Positions 1 through 10,039 are shown, counted from the stretch's first letter. The stretch is 64,000 bases of DNA from Effrenium voratum (GCA_963377175.1 CAUJNA010001616.1:1-64000), one strand, 5' to 3'. The notes: generated by a model from the sequence alone, not told the origin. Numbers and translations: made by a program.

Positions 1-955
1 TCTGCCCAACTGCCTGGGGGTTTTCGTTTTTTTTAATACTGGTTTCGCTCCAACGGGTGCGGGGGGGGGTTCGTTTTCCAAGTAAACTGGTCTGCCCCAA
101 CAGGTCTGGAGGGGTATCGGATTTTTTTTTTTTTTTCGAGCACTGGTCTGCCCAACGTGCCTGGGGTGCATTACGTTTTTTTTAAGTACTGGGTTCGCCC
201 ACGGTGCGGGGGTTTCGTTTTCCAAGTAATGGTCTGCCCAACAGCGTCTGGCATGGGTTTCGGATTTTTTATTTTTCGATACTGGTCGGCCCAACGTGCC
301 TGGGGGGTTTCCGATGTTTTTAAGAGTGCTGGTTTTTCGCCCACCGGGTGCGGGGGGGTTCGTTTTCAAGTACTGGTCTGCCCACCAGGTCTGGAGGGGT
401 TTCGGATTTTTTTTTCGAGTACTGGTCTGCCCAACGTGCCTGGGGGGTTTCGTTTTTTTTAAGTACTGGTTCGCCCAACGGGTGCGGGGGGGGTTCGTTT
501 TCAAGTACTGGTCTGCCCCACAGGTCTGAAGGGGTTTTCTCGGAACTCGGGGCACATGGAACAACTGGTCTGCCCAACGTGCCTGGGGGGTTTTCGTTTA
601 TTTTAAGTACTCTGGTTTCGCCCAACGGGTGCGGGGGGGGTCGTTTTCCAAGTAAGTACTCTGCCCCAAACAGGTTCTGATGGGGTTTTTCGGATTTTTT
701 TTTTTATCGCGTACTGGACTGCCCAAAGTGCCTTGGGGTTTCGTTTTTAAGTAACTGTGTCTTTCGCCAAACGGTGCGGGGGGGTTCGTTTTCAAGTACT
801 GGTCTGCCCAACAGGTCTGGAGGGGTTTCGGATTTTTTTTTTTCGAGTACTGGTCTGCCCAACATGCCTGGGGGGTTTCGTTTTTTTAAGTGCTGGTTCG
901 CCCAACGGGTGCGGGGGGGTTCGTTTTCAAGTACTGGTCTGCCCAACGGCTCATG
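1..955. repeat. Minisatellite, ~140-bp unit of three ~45-bp subunits
   Basis: Six to seven tandem copies of a roughly 140-bp unit (for example starting near 143, 281, 421, 564, 712 and 848). Each unit has three subunits that share the core ACTGGTCTGCCCAAC and end in G-runs followed by T-runs. Open frames here are by-products of the repeat. A single diverged subunit recurs at 9,930-10,000, followed by the same downstream module (tcatgacccaaccagacgaa, then cctataggaacc boxes) that ends this array at 950-1,015. The array and that module therefore travel together. Confidence 0.9.
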
Positions 956-1074
956 ACCCAACCAGACGAAGGGCGTCGGAGTTTTTTGGGCCCTTGTAGG
1001 AACCTATAGGAACCACTGGCTCGCCCAACCTCGTTTGATACTGGAGAAGGAGCTTATAAGAAATGATCCTCGGT

Positions 1075-1734
1075 TCAGTCCGGAATGCTCAGCCGATCCG
1101 CAAGCTCTGCCGTGGCCGCACTCGCAATCTCCTCGCACAGCGCCGTAGGAATGCTGTAAAGCAGCTCACGCGACTGCCCTCTGACCTTCTCACGCAGGCC
1201 CCCCATGAGTCGAGGCCCCCCTTGGGCGCCCCTCAGATGCCTCCCGTCTTCCCACGCAACGCACCGGCTGCCGCTCCTGCACAGCCCTCGGCTCGGCCTC
1301 CAGCGCATGTTGGTCCACAGCCGGGTCTGCTTCCTGTACGGAGTCCCGTACTTGCAGTAGGTAACGTCCACCCAGGGTAGGCGCTCCATGAACGGGCGGG
1401 TCTTCAGCAGCCCGGTGGCCGGATTCTCTATGACCCACATGAGCGGGTCGAAGTGCGCCATGATCTCAATGGCTCTGAGCACCAGCGCGTCGCCCTCCTC
1501 GAGTCGTCGAGGGCGCATCGTCAGAGCTCGGCTGTACTCCGTGCAGACCGGGCTGGCCCAGACCATGTCAAAGTGCCCCGGCGGAAACAGCGTGGAGTCC
1601 CAGCTCCGGATGTCGCACAGGATCGTGGGCTCAAATTTCGACACGATGTCCAGGGAGACGACCTCCCACCCCGCCGCCTCGAAGGCTCGGCCAATCGACT
1701 TTGTGCCGCAAAACAGCTCCAGCAGTCTCGGCAT
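1075..1734 (-). CDS. C5-cytosine DNA methyltransferase-like protein (viral copy 1, intact)
   Basis: About 219 aa starting at the ATG at 1,734; this start matches the start of the two other copies (37,863 and 29,271). The N-terminus LLELFCGTKSIGRAFEAAGW is the S-adenosylmethionine-binding motif I of C5 methyltransferases. SPVCTEYSRA is in the position of the catalytic PC motif, with the Cys kept but Val in place of the usual second Pro. VIENPATG corresponds to the ENV-type motif VI. No long target-recognition domain is visible, so it is short for the family and resembles small viral C5 methylase-like proteins. It is divergently paired with the SSB-like gene at 1,840, as copy 3 is at 37.9 kb. 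It is one of the few viral frames here without a visible break. Activity is unproven because of the variant catalytic loop. Confidence 0.8.
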   Translation of the reverse strand: MPRLLELFCGTKSIGRAFEAAGWEVVSLDIVSKFEPTILCDIRSWDSTLFPPGHFDMVWASPVCTEYSRALTMRPRRLEEGDALVLRAIEIMAHFDPLMWVIENPATGLLKTRPFMERLPWVDVTYCKYGTPYRKQTRLWTNMRWRPSRGLCRSGSRCVAWEDGRHLRGAQGGPRLMGGLREKVRGQSRELLYSIPTALCEEIASAATAELADRLSIPD

Positions 1735-1839
1735 GTTTAACAATTACCACCAGCACAACAAAGCACGCACAGGCAAGGGCGCGGGTCAAGCAGTTTCGCA
1801 TGCTCGGACCAATCTTTTTTTAATCGGGGACAGAAAAGG

Positions 1840-2370
1840 ATGACGAGCCAGGCTAGCATGTGGAAGTTGGGCGAGGTGCGCTCCAATGCTAAGGGTGGCA
1901 AATTCTTGTGCTGGGAGCCGCTGTTTTGGCAGAGCGAAGCTTCGCTGGAAATCCCATGGGAGCCCAGGGCCTTCTCCGAGGGGCAGCGCCCCAGCGTGAG
2001 CTTTGCAACCGATGAGCGCGCGAGGCTCTTCTGGGAGCGGGCCGAGACCGATCTGGTCGAGCAGCTGGCGGCCGCATCCTAGCGCGTCTTCGACGCAAAG
2101 CTCACGCCCGAGGCTGTGCGCCAGCGGCTGCTGCCCTCTGTGAGGCAATCGCGCGGCGGCGATTGGATGCTGAAAGCCAAGCTGTCGGCCCACGCGCGCT
2201 TCTGGAACGCCGGCGGCACGTTTGCGGACCGCCCCGCTGAGCTGGCTCACTGCGCCGCGCGCGTTAGGCTGAGAGCGCGCAGCTTGTGGCGGATGAGCGG
2301 CATGTGCGGGTTGAGTCTTGAGGTCACAGATCTGCGCGTGGAGCCACCTTCTCGAGAGTGCCCGCTGTAG
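1840..2370 (+). pseudogene. Putative viral ssDNA-binding-like protein, one in-frame stop
   Basis: A single frame of about 176 codons from the ATG at 1,840 is broken only by TAG at 2,080-2,082; the reading continues in the same frame to 2,370. A homologue at 37,955-38,488 shares the N-terminal KLG..NAKGGKF block and the C-terminal block (SLWRMSGMCGLSLEVTDLRVEP here; HVWLMGRQWGVLFEVRHLMLEP there). The W..G..WG pattern followed by beta-strand-like residues near the C-terminus reminds me of putative OB-fold ssDNA-binding proteins of large DNA viruses; that link is inference. Both copies sit head-to-head with the methyltransferase, which supports a conserved viral gene pair. The TAG may be a decay mutation. 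Confidence 0.55.
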
Positions 2371-2418
2371 TTTCTTCCGATGCCGCAGCCTTTTTTGCTC
2401 ATTTAAAAAAAATTCAGA

Positions 2419-3021
2419 ATGGCCACCCATGTCCTTGAGCGCCGCGAGCAGCTGAGGCCTCTGCTGTGGGCCGCCGTCGATGCCGAGGCGCTGAAGCGGG
2501 GAGCCTCTCTGGAGGAGGTGAGCCGCCTGCATGACGAGCTTACTCGGGGAGCGCCCGTGCTGGAGCGGCTGCTGGCTGACGGGGTCGCCGGCAGGTTCCC
2601 GGCGGAGGAGGTCGACATGCAGGACTGGAGGGACATGCTGAAGCGCTCCCCAGAGCTTCGGCTCAAGCTTCGCAAGCGCCTCAACCAGCGCACGGCCCGC
2701 TGCTCCGCTCCCGCGGTGGCCGAGGAGCGCCAGGAGGAGAGCTGCGAGACGCTCCGCGAGAAGCGCGAGGCCCTGAGGCAGCGCCGCATTCGCACGAGCG
2801 CCATCGCCTCGCTGGCGCAGATCGAGAGAGAGCTCTACGAGGTGGAGGAGCAGCTCGTCAGCAAGAAGATCGCTGAGCGGCTGCCGGTCTCGCTGGCGGC
2901 CAAGAGCGCAACCCTCGCAGCCTTGGAGCGGGTTGAGAAGGCGCGCAAGGAGCTGGACGAGGCCTCCAGAGAGCTCCTCACAGCGCTGAACCTGCAGGGC
3001 AGCAGCACCGACTCGCTGTGA
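2419..3021 (+). CDS. Hypothetical charged coiled-coil protein
   Basis: An uninterrupted 200-aa frame with ATG at 2,419, 49 bp after the SSB-like gene and just before the polymerase. It is very rich in Glu, Arg, Leu and Ala with long heptad-like stretches (roughly residues 105-190), suggesting helical coiled coil. No enzymatic motif or membrane segment is seen. The reverse-strand frames over it are shadows. Its position between the SSB-like gene and DNA polymerase suggests a replication or virion accessory role, but I do not recognise the family. No second copy occurs in the window. Confidence 0.6.
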   Translation: MATHVLERREQLRPLLWAAVDAEALKRGASLEEVSRLHDELTRGAPVLERLLADGVAGRFPAEEVDMQDWRDMLKRSPELRLKLRKRLNQRTARCSAPAVAEERQEESCETLREKREALRQRRIRTSAIASLAQIERELYEVEEQLVSKKIAERLPVSLAAKSATLAALERVEKARKELDEASRELLTALNLQGSSTDSL

Positions 3022-3149
3022 ATAGAATCCGGGACAGAACAGAAGCCAGGACAGAACGTGACAGAAAAAAGAAGCGCTCGTCCGACCGACTGAATATTTT
3101 ATTATTTTTATATAGAAAGCAATTTATTCAGCTCAAACCAATTCGCGCC

Positions 3150-6100
3150 ATGATCTCCGAGCTGTCTGACCGCATCTGGGGCCGCCTGGGGCTCAGCGCT
3201 GTCCGGGCGGTGCCTCTGGAGGAGCCGCGCGCTCCTAGCGCCGAGGCCGCGGTGACAGAACTGCGCCCGCGCGGGGCCGCTTGGACGCGCGAGCTGCGGC
3301 TGCGCCCTCTTCCTGGGCAGCAGGTCTTCACCATCGATGCCATGCGGCTGCTGGTGGACCGGCTCCAAGACCTGCTGGCAATTCGGCTGCCCTTCCTCGC
3401 CAAGGTCAGCTTCCAGATCCTGCTGACGCACCCGGCCGTAAACGACGAGGACGAGGATGAGGACAGGGTGGAGCTCACGCTCCACTACCTCAGGCTGGCG
3501 CCGTGGATCGTGAGGCCCGCGCCTCTGTCGGCCCGCGCCGGAACCATGATGGCAGCCATCAGGACGAAGTTCGAGGTCGCGCTCGAGCGCTCCCGCTTCC
3601 CCGAGTCTACCTGGACCGTCGTGGGCATCACGGCCGCGTATTTGCTGACTGCGCCCTCGCAGCAGCTGGCCGACATGCCCGCGCCCCCGCCGCCCAACGA
3701 GGCGGGAGGCTGCTGGAAGGAGCTGCCCGAGACCCTGGCCAAGAAGAAGGCCATCTGGAACCCTCAGAACGAGGACCACCGCTGCTTCATGTGGTGCGTC
3801 CTCGCCCACTGCCTCGGGGTCGAGGGGCTCACCTGGCAGGAGCGGAAGAGGACCGTGAGCTGCTCGGGCTCCTTCTTCTACCCCGAGATGACCCGCCGCG
3901 GACGCCGCCCCGCGGGCTGGCAGCCCGCTCTGGCCGACGCGGGGGTGGACTTCTCTGGCCTGCCGACGGACCGCCCCGTGAACTTCGACGACATCGAGGC
4001 CTTCGAGCTCCGAAACGCCGGGCGGGTGGAGGTCTTCGTCTTCGTGTGGCAGCAGACCCTGTGGACGGACGGGCTGGAGTACTACCACGTCCTCCAGCAG
4101 CGCGCCCCGAGCGGCACGGGCGTCGTCCAGCACACCGTGCTGCTCCTCCTGCACAGCGGCCACTACAGCCTGATCCACAACTTCCAGGCGCTGGCCGGCA
4201 GGCAGGGGCTGACCCTGGGAGCCACGCCCACCAACACCGGCGGCTGCGCGGAGTACAAGTGCCCGAGGTGCATGGCCCGCTTCACCATGAAGGCCTCGTG
4301 GCAGCGCCACCGCGCCACCCAGTGCAATCGAGAGATAGCCGAGCGCACTCGGAAAGTGCCGCTGCCCGGGCCCGAGAAGAGCCTGCTGCGCTACAGGGGC
4401 AAGGCCTCCGCAGAGCTCGCGCCCCTGACGTGCTACGCGGACCTCGAGGTCTACAGCACGCCCGCCCTGACGGTCCACATAGCGCAGCAGCAGCCGGCGC
4501 GCCAGACCGTCGCGGCTTCTTCCTGCTACGTCGCTGTCGGGCGCTGCGGCTACGTGCCACCCGAGGAGCTGAGGCTGAGGCTCACGCGCCACGAGCGGGA
4601 CAGCGACAAGTACCACGCCGTCCGCACCATGCTGAACGACCTTCTCAAGCTGGCCGACCACGCCGAACTCGGCCCGTCAGCATGACCCGGAGGGAGGAGC
4701 TGGAGCACAGGGCCGCCACTCACTGCAGGGAGTGCCTCGCCTCCTTCGAGACCGCTGAGAAGAAGCTCCACCACTGCCACGGCACTGGGCAGTATCTCGG
4801 GGCGCTGTGCCACTCCTGCAACATCGCGGCCCAGACCCAAGACCATCCCAGTGGTCTTTCACAACGGGGGCGGCTACGACTTCCACTTCCTGCTGCGCTA
4901 CATCGCCACGATGGGCTCTCCTGTCAGCAGGGCGCCGCGCGAAGAGCTCGGCGAGGACAGCGACAACGACGGCACCGAGAGCGATGAGGAAGGAAGCGAG
5001 TCCGAGAGGCCCATGCCCATGGCCAAGGCTGCACCAAAGCCAAAGGCCGCACCCAAGGGCAAGGCCAAGGCCGCGCCAAGGCCCCTCAGCGGCTGGTGCG
5101 CCCTGCAGGCCGCGATCAAGCAGGGCGACTACAGCCACCTCTGCCTCCGAGTCCTCTGCAAGTCGGGCGAGAAGTGCCTGCAGATGAGCTGGGGCCCGCT
5201 GAGGTTCGTGGGCAGCATGAACGTCTTCCCCACGAGCCTGGCCAGCATGATCGACGACCTCAGGGCCTGCACCCACAAGCAGCTGCCAGAGCTCTTCCCG
5301 ATGATGGCCTCGCTTCACCCCGAGCTGCAGCTGCGCACGCCGACCGACTCTCCGCCCCAAAGACGGCCTCTCAAACAGCGGCGGACGCACTGCGACCTGA
5401 GCAGGCGTGGGACTGCATCCTGCGCAAGCTGCCCATGCCCTTCGAGCACTTCTGCGGCGCCGAGGCGTGGGAGATGCCCGCGGTGTGGGAGCAGCACTGC
5501 TACGACAGCGTGCTGGCGGGGAAGGCGGTGAGCGCAGAGGACTACCGGCTGGCCGTGAACACCGCCAACGTCATGGGGTGGGAGACCTTCCGCGAGTTCC
5601 ATGACTGCTACCTCCACACCGACGTCCTGGCCCTGGCGGACGTGATGGAGAGCTACCGGGACTCCTTCCGGGCGCAGTCGGGGCTCGACCCAATCCTCTA
5701 TGTCACGCTGCCCGGAGCCGCCTGGGACGCCATGCTGCGGCACTCAGCCCGCGAGACTCCCATTCACCTCATCACCAACGAACAGGCCTACGTGGACGTG
5801 CGGGCCTCTGTCATGGGAGGGCTGAGCTGCATCTTCCAGCCCTTCGCTCAAGCCAACAACCCCGAGCTGGGCGAGGAGGACTACAACTCCGAGGAGCCCG
5901 TCAGCTGGATCTTGTACTTGGACTTCAACGCCATGTACCCAGCAGCAATGTCGCTACCCATGCCCAACGGCCCCTGCGAGACGGTCGCCCTGCCAGAAGA
6001 AAACGCCGCAAGGCTGAGCTGGCTGCACGATACGTGCCTCTCCGGGCTGAACTGGGAGTCCTCGGAGGTGAGCTATCTGCTCCTCGTGGACTACGACTTT

Positions 6101-6897
6101 CCCCCAGAGGTGCACGACCACTTGGACTGGGCTCCGCCCGCGCGCATGAAGGTCGGGAAGGGCCTGTACGGGCCGCACACTGCGAACATGGCGGAGCGCC
6201 TCGGCCTCTCCCCGTCGCCCTGCGAGAAGCTTGTGCCCTTCCTCGGCATGCACGTAGAAGAGGGCGTGGACGGCAAGCGGCTCAAGTTCCTGCGGGACGT
6301 GCTGGGTGCCAGGATCTGGAGGCTGCACAGATCGCCTGCAGCCCCTTCATGGCGGGTTTCATGGAGCTCAAGCACAGCGAGCGGAGGCAGCTCAAGACGG
6401 CGGGGAGCGTGGTCGCCGAGAAGGTGGTGAAGCTCACCCAGAACGCCATCTTCGGTCGCTGCTGCATGAACCCCGACAAGTTCAGGAACACGAGCGCCTA
6501 CGTGGACCCGGTCAAGTTCGAGCGGGCTGTGGGCAAGAGCTCCGTGACGAACTTCGAGTTTCAGATCAACGACTCGGAGGGGTTCCTGGCCTTCGTGGAG
6601 ACGCTCAAGACGACCGCAGCAAGGCCTGCGTGAGCGTGCCCACCCAAGTCGGCGCCCGCACGCTGCAGCTCTCCAAGCTCATGATGGAGAAGGCCTACTA
6701 CCTCCAAGGAGGCTCTTCCCGAAGATGAGGCTGCTCTTCACGGACACCGACTCCGTGATGGTGCAGATCTTCGAGCTGCAGGACCCGCTCCACGCATGGC
6801 TGAGGCGAACCTGAACAGCGCCGCCCTCTTCGACGTGCCGGCAAGTCCAAGGACCCTGAGAGGGATCTGAACAGCTTCTCGGGAAAGTGGGGCTCCT
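3150..6897 (+). pseudogene. polB: Protein-primed family B DNA polymerase (PLV/Polinton type), frameshifted
   Basis: Start chosen at ATG 3,150 (MISELSDRIW). Motifs in order: a C2H2-like finger (CPRCMARFTMKASWQRH) near 4,260; Exo I CYADLEVYS near 4,435; a Cys-rich insert near 4,720; Exo II HNGGGYDFHFLL near 4,860; an acidic/Lys linker near 4,950-5,080; Exo III YLHTDVLALADV near 5,610; Pol A YLDFNAMYPAAM near 5,920; Pol B KLTQNAIFGRC near 6,430; Pol C TDTDS at 6,740-6,754. This is the order of protein-primed PolB (DNA_pol_B_2). The motifs fall in all three frames, with breaks near 4,680, 4,840, 5,090, 6,330, 6,620, 6,720 and 6,830. The C-terminus is lost after a GKWGSF segment, where the text runs into a methyltransferase. 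It would have copied the viral genome from a terminal protein; this copy cannot make a full enzyme. Confidence 0.88.
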
Positions 6898-7265
6898 TCG
6901 CACAGCAGCGGCCGCTGGCACTGAGCAGCGTGCGGCGTCTCCAGCAGCCACCCTGCAACGTGACCGTGCGGCGCCAGGACGCGCTGGCCTACCTGCGGGC
7001 ACTGCCACGCCGCGCACCAGTGCATCTACGCAGATCCTCCTTACATTTTCCCCGGCCGCAGCATGAACTACTATGGTACGGAGGGGGCCACGACCCGGTC
7101 TTTCACCGGAGCTGCGAGACGCACTCTTCGCGAGCGGCCTGCCCTCGTCGTCAGCGTCAACGACGTGCCCGAGGCCCGGGAGCTCTACAGCGGGGCCGAC
7201 TCCATCACGAGCCTGCGCTCGGGGAAGAACAGTTCCAAGCCCGAGCTGCTCGTGATGCACCGGGG
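6898..7265 (+). pseudogene. Dam-like (D12 class) adenine-N6 DNA methyltransferase, broken
   Basis: The catalytic motif DPPY is encoded at 7,033-7,044 in the context CIYADPPYIFPGRSMNYYG. Upstream in another frame is NVTVRRQDALAYLRALP, which fits the segment before motif IV. Downstream, ALVVSVNDVPEARELY and a terminal ELLVMHR block resemble the C-terminal part of D12 methylases (S-ND--E-R-LY ... EL---). At least one frameshift lies near 7,015, and the N-terminal motif I is missing, replaced by the truncated end of the polymerase. It ends directly at the CAATCCTG hairpin repeats. The virus therefore carried both a C5-type and an N6-type methylase. Family call from motif DPPY plus context; fragment status is certain. 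Confidence 0.7.
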
Positions 7266-7387
7266 CAATCCTGTTGCCACAGCAGGAATGGTGAAGCAAT
7301 CCTGTTGCCACAGCAGGATTGACAATGGCAATCCTGTTGCCACAGCAGGATTGGGTGGAGCAATCCTGTTGCCACAGCAGGATTGAC
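7263..7387. repeat. Four short hairpin repeats (CAATCCTG...CAGGATTG)
   Basis: Four copies of a 25-bp imperfect palindrome, CAATCCTG TTGCCACAG CAGGATTG, spaced by 4-13 bp. The first copy has a mutated 3' arm (CAGGAATG). Related units occur near 16,025-16,078 (with GGGGCCACA in the loop) and one at 19,500-19,525. Arms are 8 bp and conserved; the loop is nearly conserved. Spacers are too short and variable for a CRISPR. They could be dispersed hairpins or terminator-like elements. Confidence 0.8.
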
Positions 7388-7504
7388 GGCAGCGTGTGAG
7401 TGGTGAAAAAACACTCTGTCAGCGATGCTGCGAGGACAGCCTCGCTGACGGACCTCCGGCGCTGGCCCGGTGATGGGTTTTTCGGGCAGGTTCGCCGAAA
7501 CTTT

Positions 7505-7570
7505 AGACAGTTGTCCCCACAGGACAACTGGAAATTTTTTTCGCAGTTGTCGGCTTAGACGACAACCTCA
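7505..7570. repeat. Two adjacent AGTTGTC palindromes
   Basis: A perfect 9-bp inverted repeat CAGTTGTCC-ccaca-GGACAACTG (about 7,509-7,531) is followed by AGTTGTC-ggcttaga-CGACAAC (about 7,543-7,565). Both share the half-site AGTTGTC. They could be binding sites or fold as hairpins. No gene overlaps this stretch. Confidence 0.6.
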
Positions 7571-7684
7571 ACATTTTTTTCCTGGGAAGAATCCCGACCT
7601 TGGCAGGGCTATGCCGGGCAGGCCGGGAACATGCAAAAACCATGCAAAAACCATGCAACATGCGGCGCGTACGCTGGCGTCTAC

Positions 7685-8035
7685 ACCGGGCAAGTGGCGC
7701 GGCAACCCACTGAACATCCACTCTCCCCGGGTTCCTTGCTATATGTGCTATATGTGCTATATGGCCCCCAACCCGCTGAACCCCCGGGTCCATGCTATAT
7801 GTACTATATGTGCTATATGGCCCCCAACCCGCTGAACATCCACTCTCCCCCAGCTCCATGCTATATGTACTATATGTGCTATATGGCCCCCAACCCGCTG
7901 AACATCCACTCTCCCCCAGCTCCATGCTATTGTACTATATGTGCTATATGGCCCTATATAGCACATATAGTACAGATTTCGCGCGTACAGAGTATATAGT
8001 ACATATAGTACATATAGCAAGGAGCTGGTTCAGCG
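7685..8035. repeat. ~69-bp tandem repeat with TATATGTACTATATGTGC tracts and an 18-bp palindrome
   Basis: About four units each contain CCCCCAACCCGCTGAAC, a CCACTCTCCCCCAGCTCCATG block and a run of TATATGTRCTATATG. At 7,934-7,975 the array turns into a perfect 18-bp-stem palindrome (GTACTATATGTGCTATAT, loop ggccct, and its complement), after which the TATATG tract continues in reverse. The same unit occurs in both orientations at 62,345-62,800. The frames over it are low-complexity artefacts. Confidence 0.85.
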
Positions 8036-8079
8036 GCTTGGCGCGGCTTCAATGCCGGGCAGGCGCGGCCGGAGTGCCA

Positions 8080-8302
8080 AGAACATGTTCATCCGACATG
8101 TAATCCGACATGTTGAAATTAAGCGCGTATAGCGGCTTGGCGCGGCAGAAATGTGACACGAGTGGCAATTGTGTTGGCACTTGTGTTGAAGAAATTAAGC
8201 GTATAGCAAGAAATCCTGGGGGAATTTCAATGCAGGGTTTCTGCAGGGAATCCCTGCATTCCCTGTATCCCTCTCTTTAGAAGACTTTTCAGCAGTTCTC
8301 AG
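8080..8302. repeat. Dispersed non-coding module, also at 16,080-16,235
   Basis: Order of blocks: CAAGAACATGTTCATCCGAC and a second GACATGTTGA, an AAATTAAGCG-type block, GCGTATAGCAAG, AATCCTGGGG..AATTTCAATG, and a small palindromic GCAGGGAATCCCTGC. The same blocks in the same order precede the foldback arm near 16,225. This is a dispersed repeat of unknown type, with no coding potential seen. Confidence 0.7.
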
Positions 8303-8308
8303 GCCAAG

Positions 8309-8793
8309 TCTCTGTAGAGGGCGTTTTCCAAATGGCTTATATTGTACCTGAGAGGCTTCTGACACTCGTCCGTCCAGCATTTGACCTCGTCCTGCGAAGG
8401 ATTCGAAGTCTAAAACGCTGCGTGCAGGCGTGTGGCTGCAAAATCAGACCCCTAGATATGCGCTGCAATTTGGCTCCAGGTTGCATTTCAAGCGATGTCA
8501 AGCTTTGCCAAAGGAAACCCCTTTTCCCTTTTTTTTCGGGGACCCCTTTTTATTGGACCCCTTGTTTTCTTTTTTTTTGTTTTTTCTTAGCCCTGCAAAG
8601 GTTGGCTCGCTTGAAATGCAACCTGGAGCCAAATTGCAAGCATATCTAGGGGTCTCTATTTTGCAGCCACACGCCTGCACGCAGCGTTTTAGACTTCGAA
8701 TCCTTCGCAGGACGAGGTCAAATGCTGGACGGACGAGTGTCAGAAGCCTCTCAGGTAGAATATAAGCCATTTGGAAAACCTCCTCTACAGAGA
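8309..8793. mobile_element. Foldback element with ~185-bp inverted arms
   Basis: The left arm (about 8,309-8,493) and right arm (about 8,607-8,793) are inverted copies with only scattered differences; the roughly 110-bp centre is poly-pyrimidine (C and T runs). The arms run from TCTCTGTAGAGG through CCAAATGGCTTATATTGTAC to TGGCTCCAGGTTGCATTTCA. The element ends exactly where a truncated helicase frame begins. A left-arm-only copy lies at 16,221-16,445, also at a junction with viral coding sequence. It has no coding capacity and behaves like a non-autonomous foldback/MITE. Confidence 0.8.
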
Positions 8794-8796
8794 GAG

Positions 8797-9542
8797 CCGA
8801 GAAGCCCCGCGAGCAGCTGGCGAACCTCGAGGGGTGCAAGCTGGCGTTCGTGGACGATTTCAAGCCCACCCAGGACCTGTCCGGCGCCGTGCTGCGCCAG
8901 ATCAGCGGGGGCAACAACTTGACCGCGGCGAGGAAGTTCAAGGGCGAGAACGTTTTCAAGTTCCACGGCATGTTGATGATCTGTGCCAACGGGCTTTGGA
9001 GGTCCGACGAGGAGTGGAAGGGCGCGGATCGCCGCCGGTTGACCGGCCTGCCCTTCCAGGTCGAGTTTGTGGACCAGCTGCACGGGCCGAACCAGAGCAA
9101 GAAGGACAGCTCCGTGAAGGAGAACATCAAGTCCTACTTTCCTGAGTTCTGGTTCCTGATGCGCGTGCTGTGGCTCTCCACCAAGCCGTTCCCCCGCAGC
9201 GACCACATCGAACCCCGGCACAGCAGGACGATCGGCATGGCGCAGGACCTGCTGAACTTCGGTCGCTCCCCCGCGGATGTGCCGGACAGCGAGCCCGGGA
9301 TCTTCGTGAGGGAATGCCTCGTGCAGTACCACCCCTCCGAACAGAAGCCCAGCACCTGCGGCGAGATCGAGGAGGCCCTTGCAGTCCGGCTGCAGGTGGA
9401 GTCGAGCAAGGCTCGGGAGCTCCTGAGGTCCGCGCTCGAACCGCAGAGGGGGTACGCCCTTGTCGCACGCGGAGGGCGCCGCAGGACTTCCGTCAACGTC
9501 TACAAGCTCGACGGCGCCGTGATGACCCTTTGCGGGCGGTGA
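8797..9542 (+). pseudogene. SF3 (D5-like) replicative helicase, C-terminal half
   Basis: An open frame from about 8,797 to the TGA at 9,540-9,542 with no start of its own; the foldback element abuts its 5' side. The sequence CKLAFVDDF matches a Walker B strand and LRQISGGNNLTAARKFKG follows as in D5-type helicases. MLMICANGLWRSDEEWKGADRR matches motif C (Asn sensor) and the arginine finger region, then LTGLPFQVEFVD. The remaining 140 aa would be the C-terminal helical/winged-helix part. The Walker A half and any primase domain are missing. In PLVs and NCLDVs, proteins of this family unwind DNA for PolB. It is open here over about 248 codons but is truncated, so probably non-functional. Confidence 0.78.
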
Positions 9543-9716
9543 GTTTCACATCAGTACAGACCCAAACCCGCACAGATCCGAATCCGTACAGAGAGAAAAA
9601 CAACGCCTGGTGCTCTTGCGAATCCAGCATGCGTCAAAGGCGCTCAGGTCCCAGACCAGCTGTTTCCCGCCCAAGGCCGGTGCCTTGCATCCTCGTGGCC
9701 TGGGTCTGAGTTTTCA

Positions 9717-9895
9717 GGCAGCCTTATAGGAACTTATAGGAACCTATAGGAAACCTATAGGAATCCCATAGGAAACCCGTAGGAAGCCTGTAGGAACGGG
9801 TCAAGAGAAGGAAGACAAGTCTTCCTACAGCTTTTTTCGATTTCCTACACGTTTCCTACAATGTTCCTATAGGTTCCTATAGATTCCTTAAGGAC
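9717..9895. repeat. CCTATAGGAA box array forming an inverted repeat
   Basis: Ten-base boxes of the type CYWTAGGAAC run in one sense at 9,719-9,805 and in the opposite sense (GTTCCTATAGG) at 9,825-9,890, so the tract can fold back. It lies between the helicase fragment and a second such array. The boxes recur at 1,000-1,015. Confidence 0.75.
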
Positions 9896-10039
9896 CCCAA
9901 CAACCCTCGGACTCACTGCCATGGTTTGATACTGGTCCGCCCAACGGGTACGGGGGGTTCGTTTTTTAAGTACTGGTCTGCTCAACGGGTCATGACCCAA
10001 CCAGACGAAGGGTGTCGGGAGCTCGGAGCTTTTTTAGGG

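Noticed and set aside
157..999. Several overlapping frames in the first kilobase
   Set aside because: All arise from the 140-bp minisatellite and encode repeated low-complexity text.
3108..4661. Long minus-strand frame opposite the polymerase (517 aa)
   Set aside because: It mirrors the GC-rich third-codon bias of the polymerase on the other strand; no motifs, and its composition is Arg/Gly/Leu noise.
7263..7387. Short regular repeats as a possible CRISPR array
   Set aside because: Repeats are themselves hairpins, spacers are only 4-13 bp and partly alike, no cas genes are present, and the context is eukaryotic.
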